DNA of 64,000 nt from DASPKM01 sp035628135 (lineage in GTDB: Bacteria > Bacteroidota > Bacteroidia > Chitinophagales > Chitinophagaceae). Position numbers and translations under genes: made by a program. Within the stretch, counting starts at the first letter, position 1; each line of letters begins with the position of its first letter. The stretch lies in the NCBI GenBank assembly GCA_035628135.1, contig DASPKM010000006.1, positions 310,001 through 374,000 on the forward strand, written 5' to 3'. A model generated the notes under the pieces. That model did no database searches and was not told the DNA's origin. It worked only from the letters and a program-made list of their open reading frames with translations. Below are positions 35,453 through 43,098 of this stretch, in pieces.

Positions 35453-36805
35453 ATGAAAAAGACTATCCTGTTTGCACTGTTAATAGCGGGCAATGCTGCC
35501 GCAGCACAGTTGAAAATAGAATCAGGCGCACAGTTCGTGCTATCGGGCAATGCGCAATTGACCTTGCACAATACAGGCTTTGTAAACAATGGCGCATTCG
35601 GGCCCGGCACCGGACTGGTGCGATTCACGGGGAATACTGTCGCATCTATCAGCGGAAGTAACCCGGTGCAGTTCTTTGAGCTGGAGATCAACAAAAATGC
35701 GAACACGGAACTGCATAGCAGTGTGATGCTATCGCGCAACATACAAGTTGCCCAACGGGTCCTGCTTACCTCGGGGTACCTGAACCTGAATGGCTCCAAC
35801 CTGGACCTTGGCACCTTCGGCTTTCTCGATGGAGAGGGCGATACCAAACGCGTAACGGGAGGTGGCCGGGTGATAGCCACCGCCAATTTAAATGCACCCA
35901 ATGGCGTAAATCCCGGTAACCTGGGTGCACGGATCACTTCCTCCCAGAACCTGGGTATAGTTACCATCAGGCGAGGCCACCAGCCTCATGCCGTTACACC
36001 CGGCGTAACCATCATGAAATTCTTTGACATAGTGCCTGTCAACAACACGGCGCTCAACGCTACGTTGCGCTTGCACTATCTTAACTCCGACCTGTATGGG
36101 GTTGATGAAAAGTCGATGGTGTTCGCTAAAAGCATAAACAATGGAGCCACGCTCACCAATGAAGGATTTACATCGAGGGATACGGTTTTAAACTACGTAG
36201 AAAAGAGCGGCCTCAATTCGCTTGCACGGTTTACGCTCGCCGCCGGCAACTATGCATTACCGGTAGTAATTTCCGCATTTAATGTGCAGTGTACCCGGCA
36301 GGGCGCGGTCATTACCTGGAAAACCGCACAGGAACAAAACAGCAGCCATTTCAATATCGAAAGCAGTGTAAACGGACTTCAATGGATCGTTAGCGGCACT
36401 GTTCAGGCTGCGGGCAGCTCCCCTATTGAAAGAACTTATTCATTTACCGATCCCAGTCCAGCCCAAAAGAATTTCTATCGTCTTGCGCAGTATGATAAGG
36501 ATGGTAGTGCGCATTATACCAATGTGGAGCGCACCGCCTGCAACCTACCCGATGGCTTCAGCGTTCGGCCAAACCCGGTAAAGGACAAAGCATTCATCAA
36601 TATTGTCGCCGGCAACGCCTCCCAGGCCCTGGTAAAAGTGCATGACAGCAAGGGCGCATTGGTGAAACTGCAAAAAGAAAGCATTGTGCAGGGAAATAAT
36701 CAAGTGACCATTAATATGACAGGCCTCGCAAGCGGAACGTACACTGTTACGGTAGATTGGAATGATGGGCAGATGAAGAAGGCGGCGCGGGTGGTGAAGC
36801 AGTGA
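35453..36805 (+). CDS. Secreted protein with T9SS type A sorting domain
   Basis: A 450-residue protein from the ATG at 35453 with a signal peptide (MKKTILFALLIAGNAAAAQ). The body is beta-rich with a repeat-like passage (SGAQFVLSGNAQLTLHNTGF, FVNNGAFGPGTGLVRFTGN), a fibronectin-like segment near 285-375 (ITWKTAQEQNSSHFNIESS), and a C-terminal type IX secretion sorting domain (FSVRPNPVKDKAFINIVAG to MTGLASGTYTVTVDWNDGQ). It should pass the outer membrane by T9SS and be attached to the surface. Only 19 bases separate it from the S74 protein gene, so they probably form one surface-protein operon. Confidence 0.9.
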   Translation: MKKTILFALLIAGNAAAAQLKIESGAQFVLSGNAQLTLHNTGFVNNGAFGPGTGLVRFTGNTVASISGSNPVQFFELEINKNANTELHSSVMLSRNIQVAQRVLLTSGYLNLNGSNLDLGTFGFLDGEGDTKRVTGGGRVIATANLNAPNGVNPGNLGARITSSQNLGIVTIRRGHQPHAVTPGVTIMKFFDIVPVNNTALNATLRLHYLNSDLYGVDEKSMVFAKSINNGATLTNEGFTSRDTVLNYVEKSGLNSLARFTLAAGNYALPVVISAFNVQCTRQGAVITWKTAQEQNSSHFNIESSVNGLQWIVSGTVQAAGSSPIERTYSFTDPSPAQKNFYRLAQYDKDGSAHYTNVERTACNLPDGFSVRPNPVKDKAFINIVAGNASQALVKVHDSKGALVKLQKESIVQGNNQVTINMTGLASGTYTVTVDWNDGQMKKAARVVKQ

Positions 36806-36816
36806 TTTGTAAATAG

Positions 36817-37626
36817 CTACGCTTCGAACATAAAATTTGTTTTTGTGGCGTCTTTATCAGCGATCCATGATTGCAGTTGTTCCTGCATGGCCAGGAACAA
36901 CGCATAAGCACTTAGCGCAGTTTTGCGGTCGTATTTTTCTTTTTTGCTGCCGTACCGGAAGCTGAATTCAACAATCAGCGGATCGGCTTGCAGTTCGCCT
37001 TGTTTGTACCAGGTGATCAGAGCGCACTCGGCCGCGGTAAGGTTTTCGCCGAGGTTGATGGTTGCACCCGTGACCACGATTTCGTGTGCGGTGCGGTCAT
37101 TCACCAAAACAATGGGTTCATCCATGTGGCCCTCCATTTCCTCTGCAAGGCCTGGATAGAGTTTTACAATATGCTTGATCTTTTCAAACTTTGTATCTGC
37201 CTCTATAGGTTGAGTAGCTGAAAAGCTGTACAGCTTGAGAAAAGGCGCTTTTATATCTTCCTCAAACTTTACTTTACCGGCATCTTTCTTTTGTGTGCTC
37301 ATGTCGCGGTCTTGTGATACATACCGGTCCTCGTGCCTGGATTTGAGTGTTACTTCTTGTTCCCCGTCCGGCATCGCCATTCTTTTACGCGCAATGAATG
37401 ATTTATTTCTAAGTATAAAATCTTTGGTGTCATAGAACCTTATCTCTCTTTGCTTGTCGATATTGACAAGCGTACCTGTAGTTGAACCTATTGCAGGTGC
37501 AACAATTTTTTCAAATGCTTCCCAAAATCTTCCGGCGTGTTCGAGTAGCTGCGATTCGCCGCCGGGAAAATTAGCGGCTTTCAGTACCAGTTTGTATTCG
37601 CGCGAAATGACGGGTTGAAGGCTCAT
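36817..37626 (-). CDS. CYTH-like (triphosphate tunnel) protein, tentative
   Basis: A 269-residue protein from the ATG at 37626 (MSLQPVISREYKLVLK); an upstream extension to 37773 looks non-coding. Several passages follow the CYTH pattern: a basic/acidic first strand (REYKLVLKAANF), IRFYDTKDFILRNKSFIARK, EVTLKSRHEDRYVSQ, KVKFEEDIKAPF and late IVEFSFRYGSKKEKYDRK. CYTH enzymes bind triphosphates or long-chain polyphosphates in a beta tunnel. The classical ExExK motif is not obvious, so the assignment is tentative. It converges on the T9SS gene with an 11-base gap and diverges from the arsR-like gene. Confidence 0.55.
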   Translation of the reverse strand: MSLQPVISREYKLVLKAANFPGGESQLLEHAGRFWEAFEKIVAPAIGSTTGTLVNIDKQREIRFYDTKDFILRNKSFIARKRMAMPDGEQEVTLKSRHEDRYVSQDRDMSTQKKDAGKVKFEEDIKAPFLKLYSFSATQPIEADTKFEKIKHIVKLYPGLAEEMEGHMDEPIVLVNDRTAHEIVVTGATINLGENLTAAECALITWYKQGELQADPLIVEFSFRYGSKKEKYDRKTALSAYALFLAMQEQLQSWIADKDATKTNFMFEA

Positions 37627-37776
37627 ATTCGAAGGGAAAGGACGGTGAAGTTGAGGAATAAAAATTGATCGAGCAACCGTAAAAACACCTGAAGTTTGGA
37701 ACGATAGTACATAGACACCATCCGAAATGAGGGTCGAGGGCAAAGGCGTGAACCTGGGCGAACTTTCAAACATTCC

Positions 37777-37814
37777 TTTGGTAATTTAAAGTCAAATCGT
37801 ATATTAGCGATACG
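37777..37814 (+). promoter_or_regulatory. Promoter with overlapping operator for the arsR-like gene
   Basis: TTTG (37777-37780) and TATATTAG (37800-37807) are spaced by 19 bases, matching a Bacteroidota -33/-7 promoter with two mismatches in the -7. An inverted repeat CGTAT (37798-37802) / ATACG (37810-37814) overlaps the -7, as expected for an autoregulated ArsR-type repressor. The gene starts at 37825. Confidence 0.55.
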
Positions 37815-37824
37815 GAATGTAAAA

Positions 37825-38136
37825 ATGAGGATACGAAAGAACGCAAATATCAGGAAAGATGACCGGCGGGTGGCCACGCTTGCAAATAGCCTGGCACATC
37901 CGGTCAGAGTGGCCCTGGTACGTTACCTGCTTGAAAAGAATTGCGGCAAGGGAGTTGACAATGTGACTTGTAATAAAGATCTGGTAAACATCTTTCCATA
38001 CTCCCAGTCTACCATTTCCCAGCACGTCAAAATATTGAAAGAGGCCGGCGTTTTCCTTACCGAGGAAAGAGAAAAATATACTTTTTATGAGATAAATCCT
38101 GCGCTCTTAAAAAAGATCAAGGCTTTTATTGGTTAG
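37825..38136 (+). CDS. ArsR-family winged-helix transcriptional regulator
   Basis: A 103-residue ArsR-type DNA-binding protein. The winged helix is seen in LANSLAHPVRVALVRYLLEK, the recognition helix in YSQSTISQHVKILKEAG, and the wing in EEREKYTFYEI. Two cysteines lie close together (KNCGKGVDNVTCNKDL) and could bind a metal or sense a thiol-reactive ligand, though they are not in the classical ELCVCDL arrangement. A promoter with an inverted repeat over its -7 suggests autoregulation. Downstream genes for a GNAT enzyme and a SnoaL-like protein follow at gaps of 35 and 33 bases and are the likely targets. Confidence 0.9.
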   Translation: MRIRKNANIRKDDRRVATLANSLAHPVRVALVRYLLEKNCGKGVDNVTCNKDLVNIFPYSQSTISQHVKILKEAGVFLTEEREKYTFYEINPALLKKIKAFIG

Positions 38137-38171
38137 TTTTTTAACGCATACCATATGTAAATGTTATTAAT

Positions 38172-38666
38172 ATGATCGTTATGATAATGACCCCTGCAAT
38201 GGCAGAAGAAGTTCTAAGAATTTATGAGCAGGGAATTAAAAGCGGACTGGCAACTTTCTCAACGCAACTTCCCTCCTGGGCACAATGGGACAGCGGTCAC
38301 CTGAAACACTCCCGCTTTGTTGCGATGGACGATGAAAAGATTATAGGTTGGGCGGCATTGTCCCCTGTGTCAGACCGATGCGTATATGCGGGTGTTGCCG
38401 AGGCGAGCATTTACATAGATTTTGAATATCATGGCAAAGGTGTGGGCTCAGCCCTTTTGGATGAGCTCATAAACGATAGTGAAAAGCATGGTTTATGGTG
38501 CCTGTATGCGGCAATACTCTCTGAAAATAAAAGCAGTCTCACGCTGTTTCGGAAAAAAGGTTTTAGAGAAATTGGCTATAGGGAAAAAATAGCCCAGGTA
38601 AATAATGTATGGAAGGACACGATCCTTTTTGAAAAAAGAAGCAGGAAAATACACTGGCCTGTTTAA
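38172..38666 (+). CDS. GNAT acetyltransferase, phosphinothricin-acetyltransferase-like
   Basis: A 164-residue GNAT enzyme. The acetyl-CoA loop is seen as EYHGKGVGSALLDELI, preceded by AEASIYIDFEYHG, and the C-terminal part has YAAILSENKSSLTLFRKKGF, both characteristic of the Pat/Bar subgroup (YAGVAEASIYI). This subgroup acetylates phosphinothricin, methionine sulfoximine or related amino acids, and its ArsN1 members acetylate arsinothricin. The preceding ArsR-type gene makes the ArsN-like option worth considering, but no other arsenic gene is in the window. It probably belongs to the ArsR operon (35-base gap). Confidence 0.88.
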   Translation: MIVMIMTPAMAEEVLRIYEQGIKSGLATFSTQLPSWAQWDSGHLKHSRFVAMDDEKIIGWAALSPVSDRCVYAGVAEASIYIDFEYHGKGVGSALLDELINDSEKHGLWCLYAAILSENKSSLTLFRKKGFREIGYREKIAQVNNVWKDTILFEKRSRKIHWPV

Positions 38667-38699
38667 AAAATACTAATACTTCCTGCCAAAACAGTTTAA

Positions 38700-39113
38700 A
38701 TGTCAACCCAAGAGAAAAACAATAAAAAACTTCTGGCTGATCTGCTCGCGCAAATAGATAGTCGCGACCTCACGAACATCGAGGCATTTTATCACAAAGA
38801 ATATATAGAGCACAATACCTATTCGATAAAAAGCCACAAACCAGGCATCGAGGGCGTCAAATATGGCTTTACGGTTTTTATGGAAGCATTTGAAGAGTAC
38901 ACGCATACCATTGAAGATATGCTGGCGGAGGGCGAAAAATTAGCGGCCAGGATAACATTTTCGGGCATTTTTACAAAACCGCTCTTTAATCATCCTCCTA
39001 CCGGTGAGCGGGTTACGGCTACAGGCATTGCAATCTATACTATCATCAACGGAAAAATTACAGAGAAGTGGGGCTATTTTAATACGCTTCAATTTTTGGG
39101 AGTGGTAAGTTAA
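38700..39113 (+). CDS. SnoaL-like ester cyclase family protein
   Basis: A 137-residue protein with the NTF2-like SnoaL fold: ANLIDSRDLTNIEAFYH-like first helices (visible as LADLLAQIDSRDLTNIEAFY), a central GIEGVKYGFTVFMEAF, and the strand pair AARITFSGIFTKPLFNHPPT and GIAIYTIINGKITEKWGYFN. The HNPPTG/GKITEKW motifs are typical of proteins annotated as ester cyclase. Function is unknown; the fold often binds small hydrophobic ligands. It is the third gene behind the arsR-like promoter, and a strong hairpin terminator follows 21 bases after the stop. Confidence 0.82.
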   Translation: MSTQEKNNKKLLADLLAQIDSRDLTNIEAFYHKEYIEHNTYSIKSHKPGIEGVKYGFTVFMEAFEEYTHTIEDMLAEGEKLAARITFSGIFTKPLFNHPPTGERVTATGIAIYTIINGKITEKWGYFNTLQFLGVVS

Positions 39114-39134
39114 GCGTAGGCACACCAAAAAATT

Positions 39135-39164
39135 AAAAGAGCCTCAATTTTCTGAGGCTCTTTT
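39135..39164. terminator. Hairpin terminator between SnoaL-like gene and tRNA-Arg
   Basis: AAAAGAGCCTCA and TGAGGCTCTTTT form a perfect 12-bp stem with a 6-base loop. Read on the minus strand it is followed by TTTTAATTTTTT, so it serves the tRNA gene best, and probably both directions. Confidence 0.9.
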
Positions 39165-39172
39165 ATATGCTG

Positions 39173-39246
39173 TGACCCCATCAGGATTCAAACCTGAAAC
39201 CTTCTGATCCGTAGTCAGATGCTCTATTCAGTTGAGCTATGGGGCC
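39173..39246 (-). tRNA. tRNA-Arg (anticodon ACG)
   Basis: Read on the minus strand the 74-base gene folds as a full cloverleaf. The acceptor arms are GGCCCCA and TGGGGTC (one G-T pair) with discriminator A. The anticodon arm CTGACTACGGATCAG carries anticodon ACG, whose A would be changed to inosine to read CGU, CGC and CGA. The T arm is CAGGTTTGAATCCTG. CCA is not encoded. No integrase gene or flanking duplication marks it as an attachment site. Confidence 0.95.
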
Positions 39247-39320
39247 TTCCAATTCAACCGCTTTCATCCTCCGGAGGCATAAATGCCTGTCAAACAGCGA
39301 AAACCGGTAAAAATCGGGTG

Positions 39321-39328
39321 CAAATATA
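39321..39328 (-). promoter_or_regulatory. -7 promoter element for tRNA-Arg
   Basis: On the minus strand the bases are TATATTTG, a match to TAnnTTTG, 75 bases upstream of the mature tRNA 5' end. A TTTC sits about 20 bases further upstream in the -33 position. Confidence 0.45.
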
Positions 39329-39459
39329 GCCCGTTCAGGCCAAAATCCGAAATACAAAATCTTAATATCACAAATCCGCAATCCCCGCCAGTACGGCTTT
39401 CTGTAATAATCGCCCTTCGCTCAAAAAAAATCAACCCCCGTCACGTTAGTGCGCAGGTT

Positions 39460-39478
39460 ATTTACATAAATTGTAAAT
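39460..39478 (+). promoter_or_regulatory. Inverted repeat upstream of the exporter operon
   Basis: ATTTACA and TGTAAAT are perfect reverse complements with a 5-base spacer, 87 bases before the exporter start. It is a candidate regulator site (size suits a CRP/FNR-like or other dimeric protein). Confidence 0.4.
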
Positions 39479-39565
39479 TAAGTCTACGGCATTGCCTCAT
39501 TCCTTCCCAACAACCTGCATGCGAGGAATACAACCGTTGAGTATGGCTATTAAACCTGATCGTCG

Positions 39566-41767
39566 ATGAAAATCAAATCCTTCCCATTTTACCGGCAAAT
39601 CGAAAGCACGGATGCGGGTCCAACCTGCCTGCGCATGGTGGCCAAATACTATGGAAGGAGCTTTACCCTCGAAACACTAAGGCAAAAATGCCATACCGAC
39701 CGCCAGGGCACTTCCATGGCAAATATCAGCGACGCGGCAGAATCCATCGGCCTGCGATCAACTCAGGCGCTGGTGACGTACGACACCCTGATCGAAGAAA
39801 ACCGCTTCCCTGTCATCGTACACTGGCGTCATCACCACATGGTGGTGTTGTACAGGATCGATAAAAAACAAAGGGCACATATCGCGGATCCCGCACACGG
39901 CATCATGCGGCTGAGCCGCAAAGACTTTCTCCACAGTTGGACCGGCACCATCGTCAACGGTGAAAAGGAAGGCATGATCCTCCTGTTTGAAGCATCTCCT
40001 GAATTTTACCAGGAATCGGAGAAAAAAGAAGACCTCAAGAAAAAAGGGATACGGGAGATCATCCATTACCTGATACCTTATAAAAGATACATCGTACAGT
40101 TGATCGTAACGCTGCTGGCGGCAAGCATACTGCAGTTTACCTTTCCATTTCTTACGCAATCGGTGGTCGATATCGGTATACGCACGCGCAACATCAGCTT
40201 CATCAACCTGGTGCTGCTGGCGCAATTGATGCTGTTCCTCGGTCGCACCGCAGGCGATTTCATGCGAAGCTGGATGCTGCTGCACATGGGCAGCCGCATC
40301 AACATCTCGATGATCTCCGATTTTCTCGCCAAGCTCACCAGGCTTCCGGTTTCTTATTTCGACGGTAAAATGACCGGCGACCTCATGCAACGCGTAACCG
40401 ATCACCAGCGCGTACAGAATTTTTTGACTGGCTACGTCACCAATACGCTGTTCTCTGTTTTCCAGATCATCGTGTTCGCTTCTATTTTGCTTTGGTACGA
40501 CCTTACCATTTTTGCAGTGTTCGTGATCGGCAGCGCATTCTTCGTGCTGTGGATCACCATGTTCCTGAAAAGAAGGCGGAATGTAGATCACCGAAAGTTC
40601 GAAGCCAACTCCGCTAATCAAAGCGGGCTGATACAGTTCATCCAGGGCATGGAAGAAATTAAAATGAACAATGCAGAGAAGCAGAACCGCTGGAAATGGG
40701 AAAGAGTGCAGGCGAAATTGTTTAAAGTAAATATCCGCGGGCTGGCACTAGAACAATACCAGCAGATCGGTTCGCTGTTCATCAATGAACTGAAAAATAT
40801 CCTTATCACATTTATTTCTGCAAAGGCCGTGATATCGGGCGATATTACGCTTGGTATGATGTTGTCCATTTCATACATCATCGGCCAGTTGAATAACCCT
40901 GTAATGGACATCGTATATTTTATCAGGGGATGGCAGGACGCCAGCATCAGTTTGGAAAGAGTAGGTGAAATATTTTCCAGGGATGATGAAGAATCGCACG
41001 ATGCGCAAATGATCACCCTGCTGCCGCCACTGCATTCCATTAACCTCGAAAACGTAAGCTTCCGCTATGGAGGTCCTAAATCTCCCCTCGTGCTGAAGAA
41101 TGTGAGCCTTACCATCCCTCAGGGAAAGATCACGGCAATTGTCGGGGCCAGCGGCAGCGGCAAAACTACTTTGATGAAACTGCTGCTGCGATTTTACGAT
41201 CCGTTGGAAGGAAAGATCAGGATCGGCAACCACGGGCTCGACCAGTTCACACACAGTTCGTGGAGAAAACAATGCGGCGCCGTAATGCAGGACGGCTTTA
41301 TTTTCTCCGACACCATTGCAAAGAACATCGCAATGTCCGACGAGGTGATAGACCGCGAAAAATTATTGCACGCCGTCAAGGTGGCCAATATACAAAGTTT
41401 TATTGAGGAGCTGCCCTTGAACTACAATACGAAAATTGGCAGCGATGGCATGGGCATCAGCGGCGGACAACGCCAACGCATATTGATAGCACGCGCCGTG
41501 TACAAAAACCCTGAGTATATTTTTTTCGATGAAGCCACTTCATCGCTTGACGCAGAAAATGAAAAAGTGATCATGCACAATCTCGATTTTTTTCTAAAAG
41601 GAAGAACATCGGTCATCATCGCCCACCGCCTAAGCACGGTAAAGAACGCCGACCAGATCATTGTATTGAATAAAGGAGAGATTGTGGAACAAGGCAATCA
41701 CGAATGGCTGACAAAAACAAAAGGCGCTTATTATAAACTCGTGAGAAATCAATTGGAACTGGATTGA
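39566..41767 (+). CDS. ABC exporter with catalytically degenerate C39 peptidase domain
   Basis: A 733-residue peptidase-containing-type ABC transporter: C39-like domain (1-150), six-helix transmembrane domain (about 165-460) and an ATPase with Walker A GASGSGKTT (527-535), signature SGGQRQR and Walker B YIFFDEATSSLD. In active members the C39 domain has DCG at its start; here it reads STDAGPTCLRM, so the catalytic Cys is Ala17 (codon GCG at 39614). The His partner (HHHMVVLY) and the DP motif (IADPAHG) are kept. The domain therefore resembles the non-cleaving C39-like domain of HlyB, and the exporter probably moves an uncleaved substrate. The HlyD-type partner follows 20 bases on. No substrate gene is found nearby. 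Confidence 0.93.
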   Translation: MKIKSFPFYRQIESTDAGPTCLRMVAKYYGRSFTLETLRQKCHTDRQGTSMANISDAAESIGLRSTQALVTYDTLIEENRFPVIVHWRHHHMVVLYRIDKKQRAHIADPAHGIMRLSRKDFLHSWTGTIVNGEKEGMILLFEASPEFYQESEKKEDLKKKGIREIIHYLIPYKRYIVQLIVTLLAASILQFTFPFLTQSVVDIGIRTRNISFINLVLLAQLMLFLGRTAGDFMRSWMLLHMGSRINISMISDFLAKLTRLPVSYFDGKMTGDLMQRVTDHQRVQNFLTGYVTNTLFSVFQIIVFASILLWYDLTIFAVFVIGSAFFVLWITMFLKRRRNVDHRKFEANSANQSGLIQFIQGMEEIKMNNAEKQNRWKWERVQAKLFKVNIRGLALEQYQQIGSLFINELKNILITFISAKAVISGDITLGMMLSISYIIGQLNNPVMDIVYFIRGWQDASISLERVGEIFSRDDEESHDAQMITLLPPLHSINLENVSFRYGGPKSPLVLKNVSLTIPQGKITAIVGASGSGKTTLMKLLLRFYDPLEGKIRIGNHGLDQFTHSSWRKQCGAVMQDGFIFSDTIAKNIAMSDEVIDREKLLHAVKVANIQSFIEELPLNYNTKIGSDGMGISGGQRQRILIARAVYKNPEYIFFDEATSSLDAENEKVIMHNLDFFLKGRTSVIIAHRLSTVKNADQIIVLNKGEIVEQGNHEWLTKTKGAYYKLVRNQLELD

Positions 41768-41787
41768 TGCTGATAAAAAATTGAAAT

Positions 41788-43092
41788 ATGAAACAACGGG
41801 CATCGCGGGAAATAGACCAGCTCGAACTTAGGAGCGAAGAAGTACGGGAGATACTGGGCTCCATCCCGCATTGGACGTTACGGTTCGGCCCCACGTACCT
41901 GCTGGCGCTGGTGTTGTTAGGGCTGATCCTTTCATGGGTCATAAAATATCCCGATATTATCCAGGCGCCGGTGGTGCTTACTACCGAGGTGCCCCCGGTG
42001 AACATCATGTCGAGGAATTCAGGATACCTGACGCTGTGGGCAAAAGACAAGCAACCCATAAAAGCAGGAGAATACATTGGTTTCATCAGTAATCCTGCCG
42101 ATACCCGCGAAGTGTTGAAGCTCATCAACGAGCTGGATTCGTTCAAAAGAAAATATTATACCGATCCAACCTTCCTGTCCACGTACACGCCTCCGAACAG
42201 GTTGAACCTCGGCAGCGTGCAGGATGCATACAATGCTTTTGTATCCGGCATACGCAACTATCAGTTCTTTGCTTCATTGAAAGGCCATCAGCAAAAAGCC
42301 GCTGATGTAACCAGGGAGATCCGCGGCTACCAGGCCCTGTCGAAACAGCAAAAGGAACAGATCGACATCATGACCAGGGAACTGAACCTGGCATTGAAGC
42401 AATTTGAAAGAGATTCGATGCTGTACTTGCAAAAAGTGATCTCGATGTCGGAATTTGAGCAAAAGAAAAAAGATTTTCTTGCCAACGAGCGGGCCTACAA
42501 AAACAACATCGCCAATTTAACCAATACTGAAATTCAAAAAACACAATTGACCGGCAAGTACCGCGAACTGATGCTGGATGAACAACAGCAGCAAATAGAC
42601 CTGCGCATCCAATTGGAAACCGCCGCCAATGCGTTGGACGCATTGCTGAAGCAATGGGAATATGCGTACATGCTCAAATCGCCCATGAACGGCCGCATCG
42701 CCTTGTTCACCTATTGGGCAGATAACCAGTTTGTAAAATCTTCTGAAGAAATCCTGACCATTATCCCGGAGCAGGGAAAATATTTCGCACAGGCAAAGAC
42801 TGCCGTCACCGGTTCGGGAAAAATAAAGCCCGGACAGGAAGTAAACATCAAGCTGGATAATTATCCCTTCGAAGAATATGGAATGGTGACCGGTATCGTG
42901 CGGAATATTTCATTGCTGCCGCGGGAAAACCAGTATAGCATCAATATTGAACTGGACAAGGGTCTTAGCACCAGCCATGGCCGTGCGATAGAGTTCAGGC
43001 AGGACATGAGCGGCCATGCGGAAATTATTACAGAAGACCTGCGATTACTGGAACGCCTGTTCCATCGGTTAAGGAAGACCGTTGCAGATTAA
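41788..43092 (+). CDS. HlyD-type periplasmic adaptor (membrane fusion protein)
   Basis: A 434-residue adaptor that links the ABC exporter to an outer-membrane channel. It has one membrane segment at about residues 33-55 (FGPTYLLALVLLGLILSWVI), a split barrel/lipoyl region (MSRNSGYLTLWAKDKQPIKA), a long alpha-helical coiled coil at about 170-290 (DIMTRELNLALKQFERDSML, VISMSEFEQKKKDFLANERA) and the C-terminal lipoyl and barrel halves (YMLKSPMNGRIALFTYWADN, GQEVNIKLDNYPFEEYGMV). It is cotranscribed with the exporter. The third component, a TolC-type channel, is not in this window. Confidence 0.93.
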   Translation: MKQRASREIDQLELRSEEVREILGSIPHWTLRFGPTYLLALVLLGLILSWVIKYPDIIQAPVVLTTEVPPVNIMSRNSGYLTLWAKDKQPIKAGEYIGFISNPADTREVLKLINELDSFKRKYYTDPTFLSTYTPPNRLNLGSVQDAYNAFVSGIRNYQFFASLKGHQQKAADVTREIRGYQALSKQQKEQIDIMTRELNLALKQFERDSMLYLQKVISMSEFEQKKKDFLANERAYKNNIANLTNTEIQKTQLTGKYRELMLDEQQQQIDLRIQLETAANALDALLKQWEYAYMLKSPMNGRIALFTYWADNQFVKSSEEILTIIPEQGKYFAQAKTAVTGSGKIKPGQEVNIKLDNYPFEEYGMVTGIVRNISLLPRENQYSINIELDKGLSTSHGRAIEFRQDMSGHAEIITEDLRLLERLFHRLRKTVAD

Positions 43093-43098
43093 GCCCTA

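Larger units (their letters stand above)
39247..39565. other. 319-base gene-free interval between tRNA-Arg and the exporter
   Basis: The interval holds the tRNA promoter element on the minus strand (39321-39328) and one inverted repeat (39460-39478). An 85-codon plus-strand frame (39283-39540) has no ribosome-binding, signal, double-glycine or family feature and is considered non-coding. No leader peptide for the downstream exporter is recognisable here. Confidence 0.6.

Noticed and set aside
39173..39246. tRNA-Arg as integration site of a mobile island
   Set aside because: No integrase, no repeat of the tRNA 3' end and no change in gene type across the site were found.
39283..39540. 85-codon frame as leader peptide for the C39-type exporter
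   Set aside because: It has no double-glycine motif, no conserved leader helix and a random-looking Pro/Arg-rich composition.
39758..40621. 287-codon open frame on the minus strand inside the exporter gene
   Set aside because: It is fully antisense to a well-supported ABC exporter, has no start context or domain, and its His/Gln-rich composition is that expected of a shadow frame.
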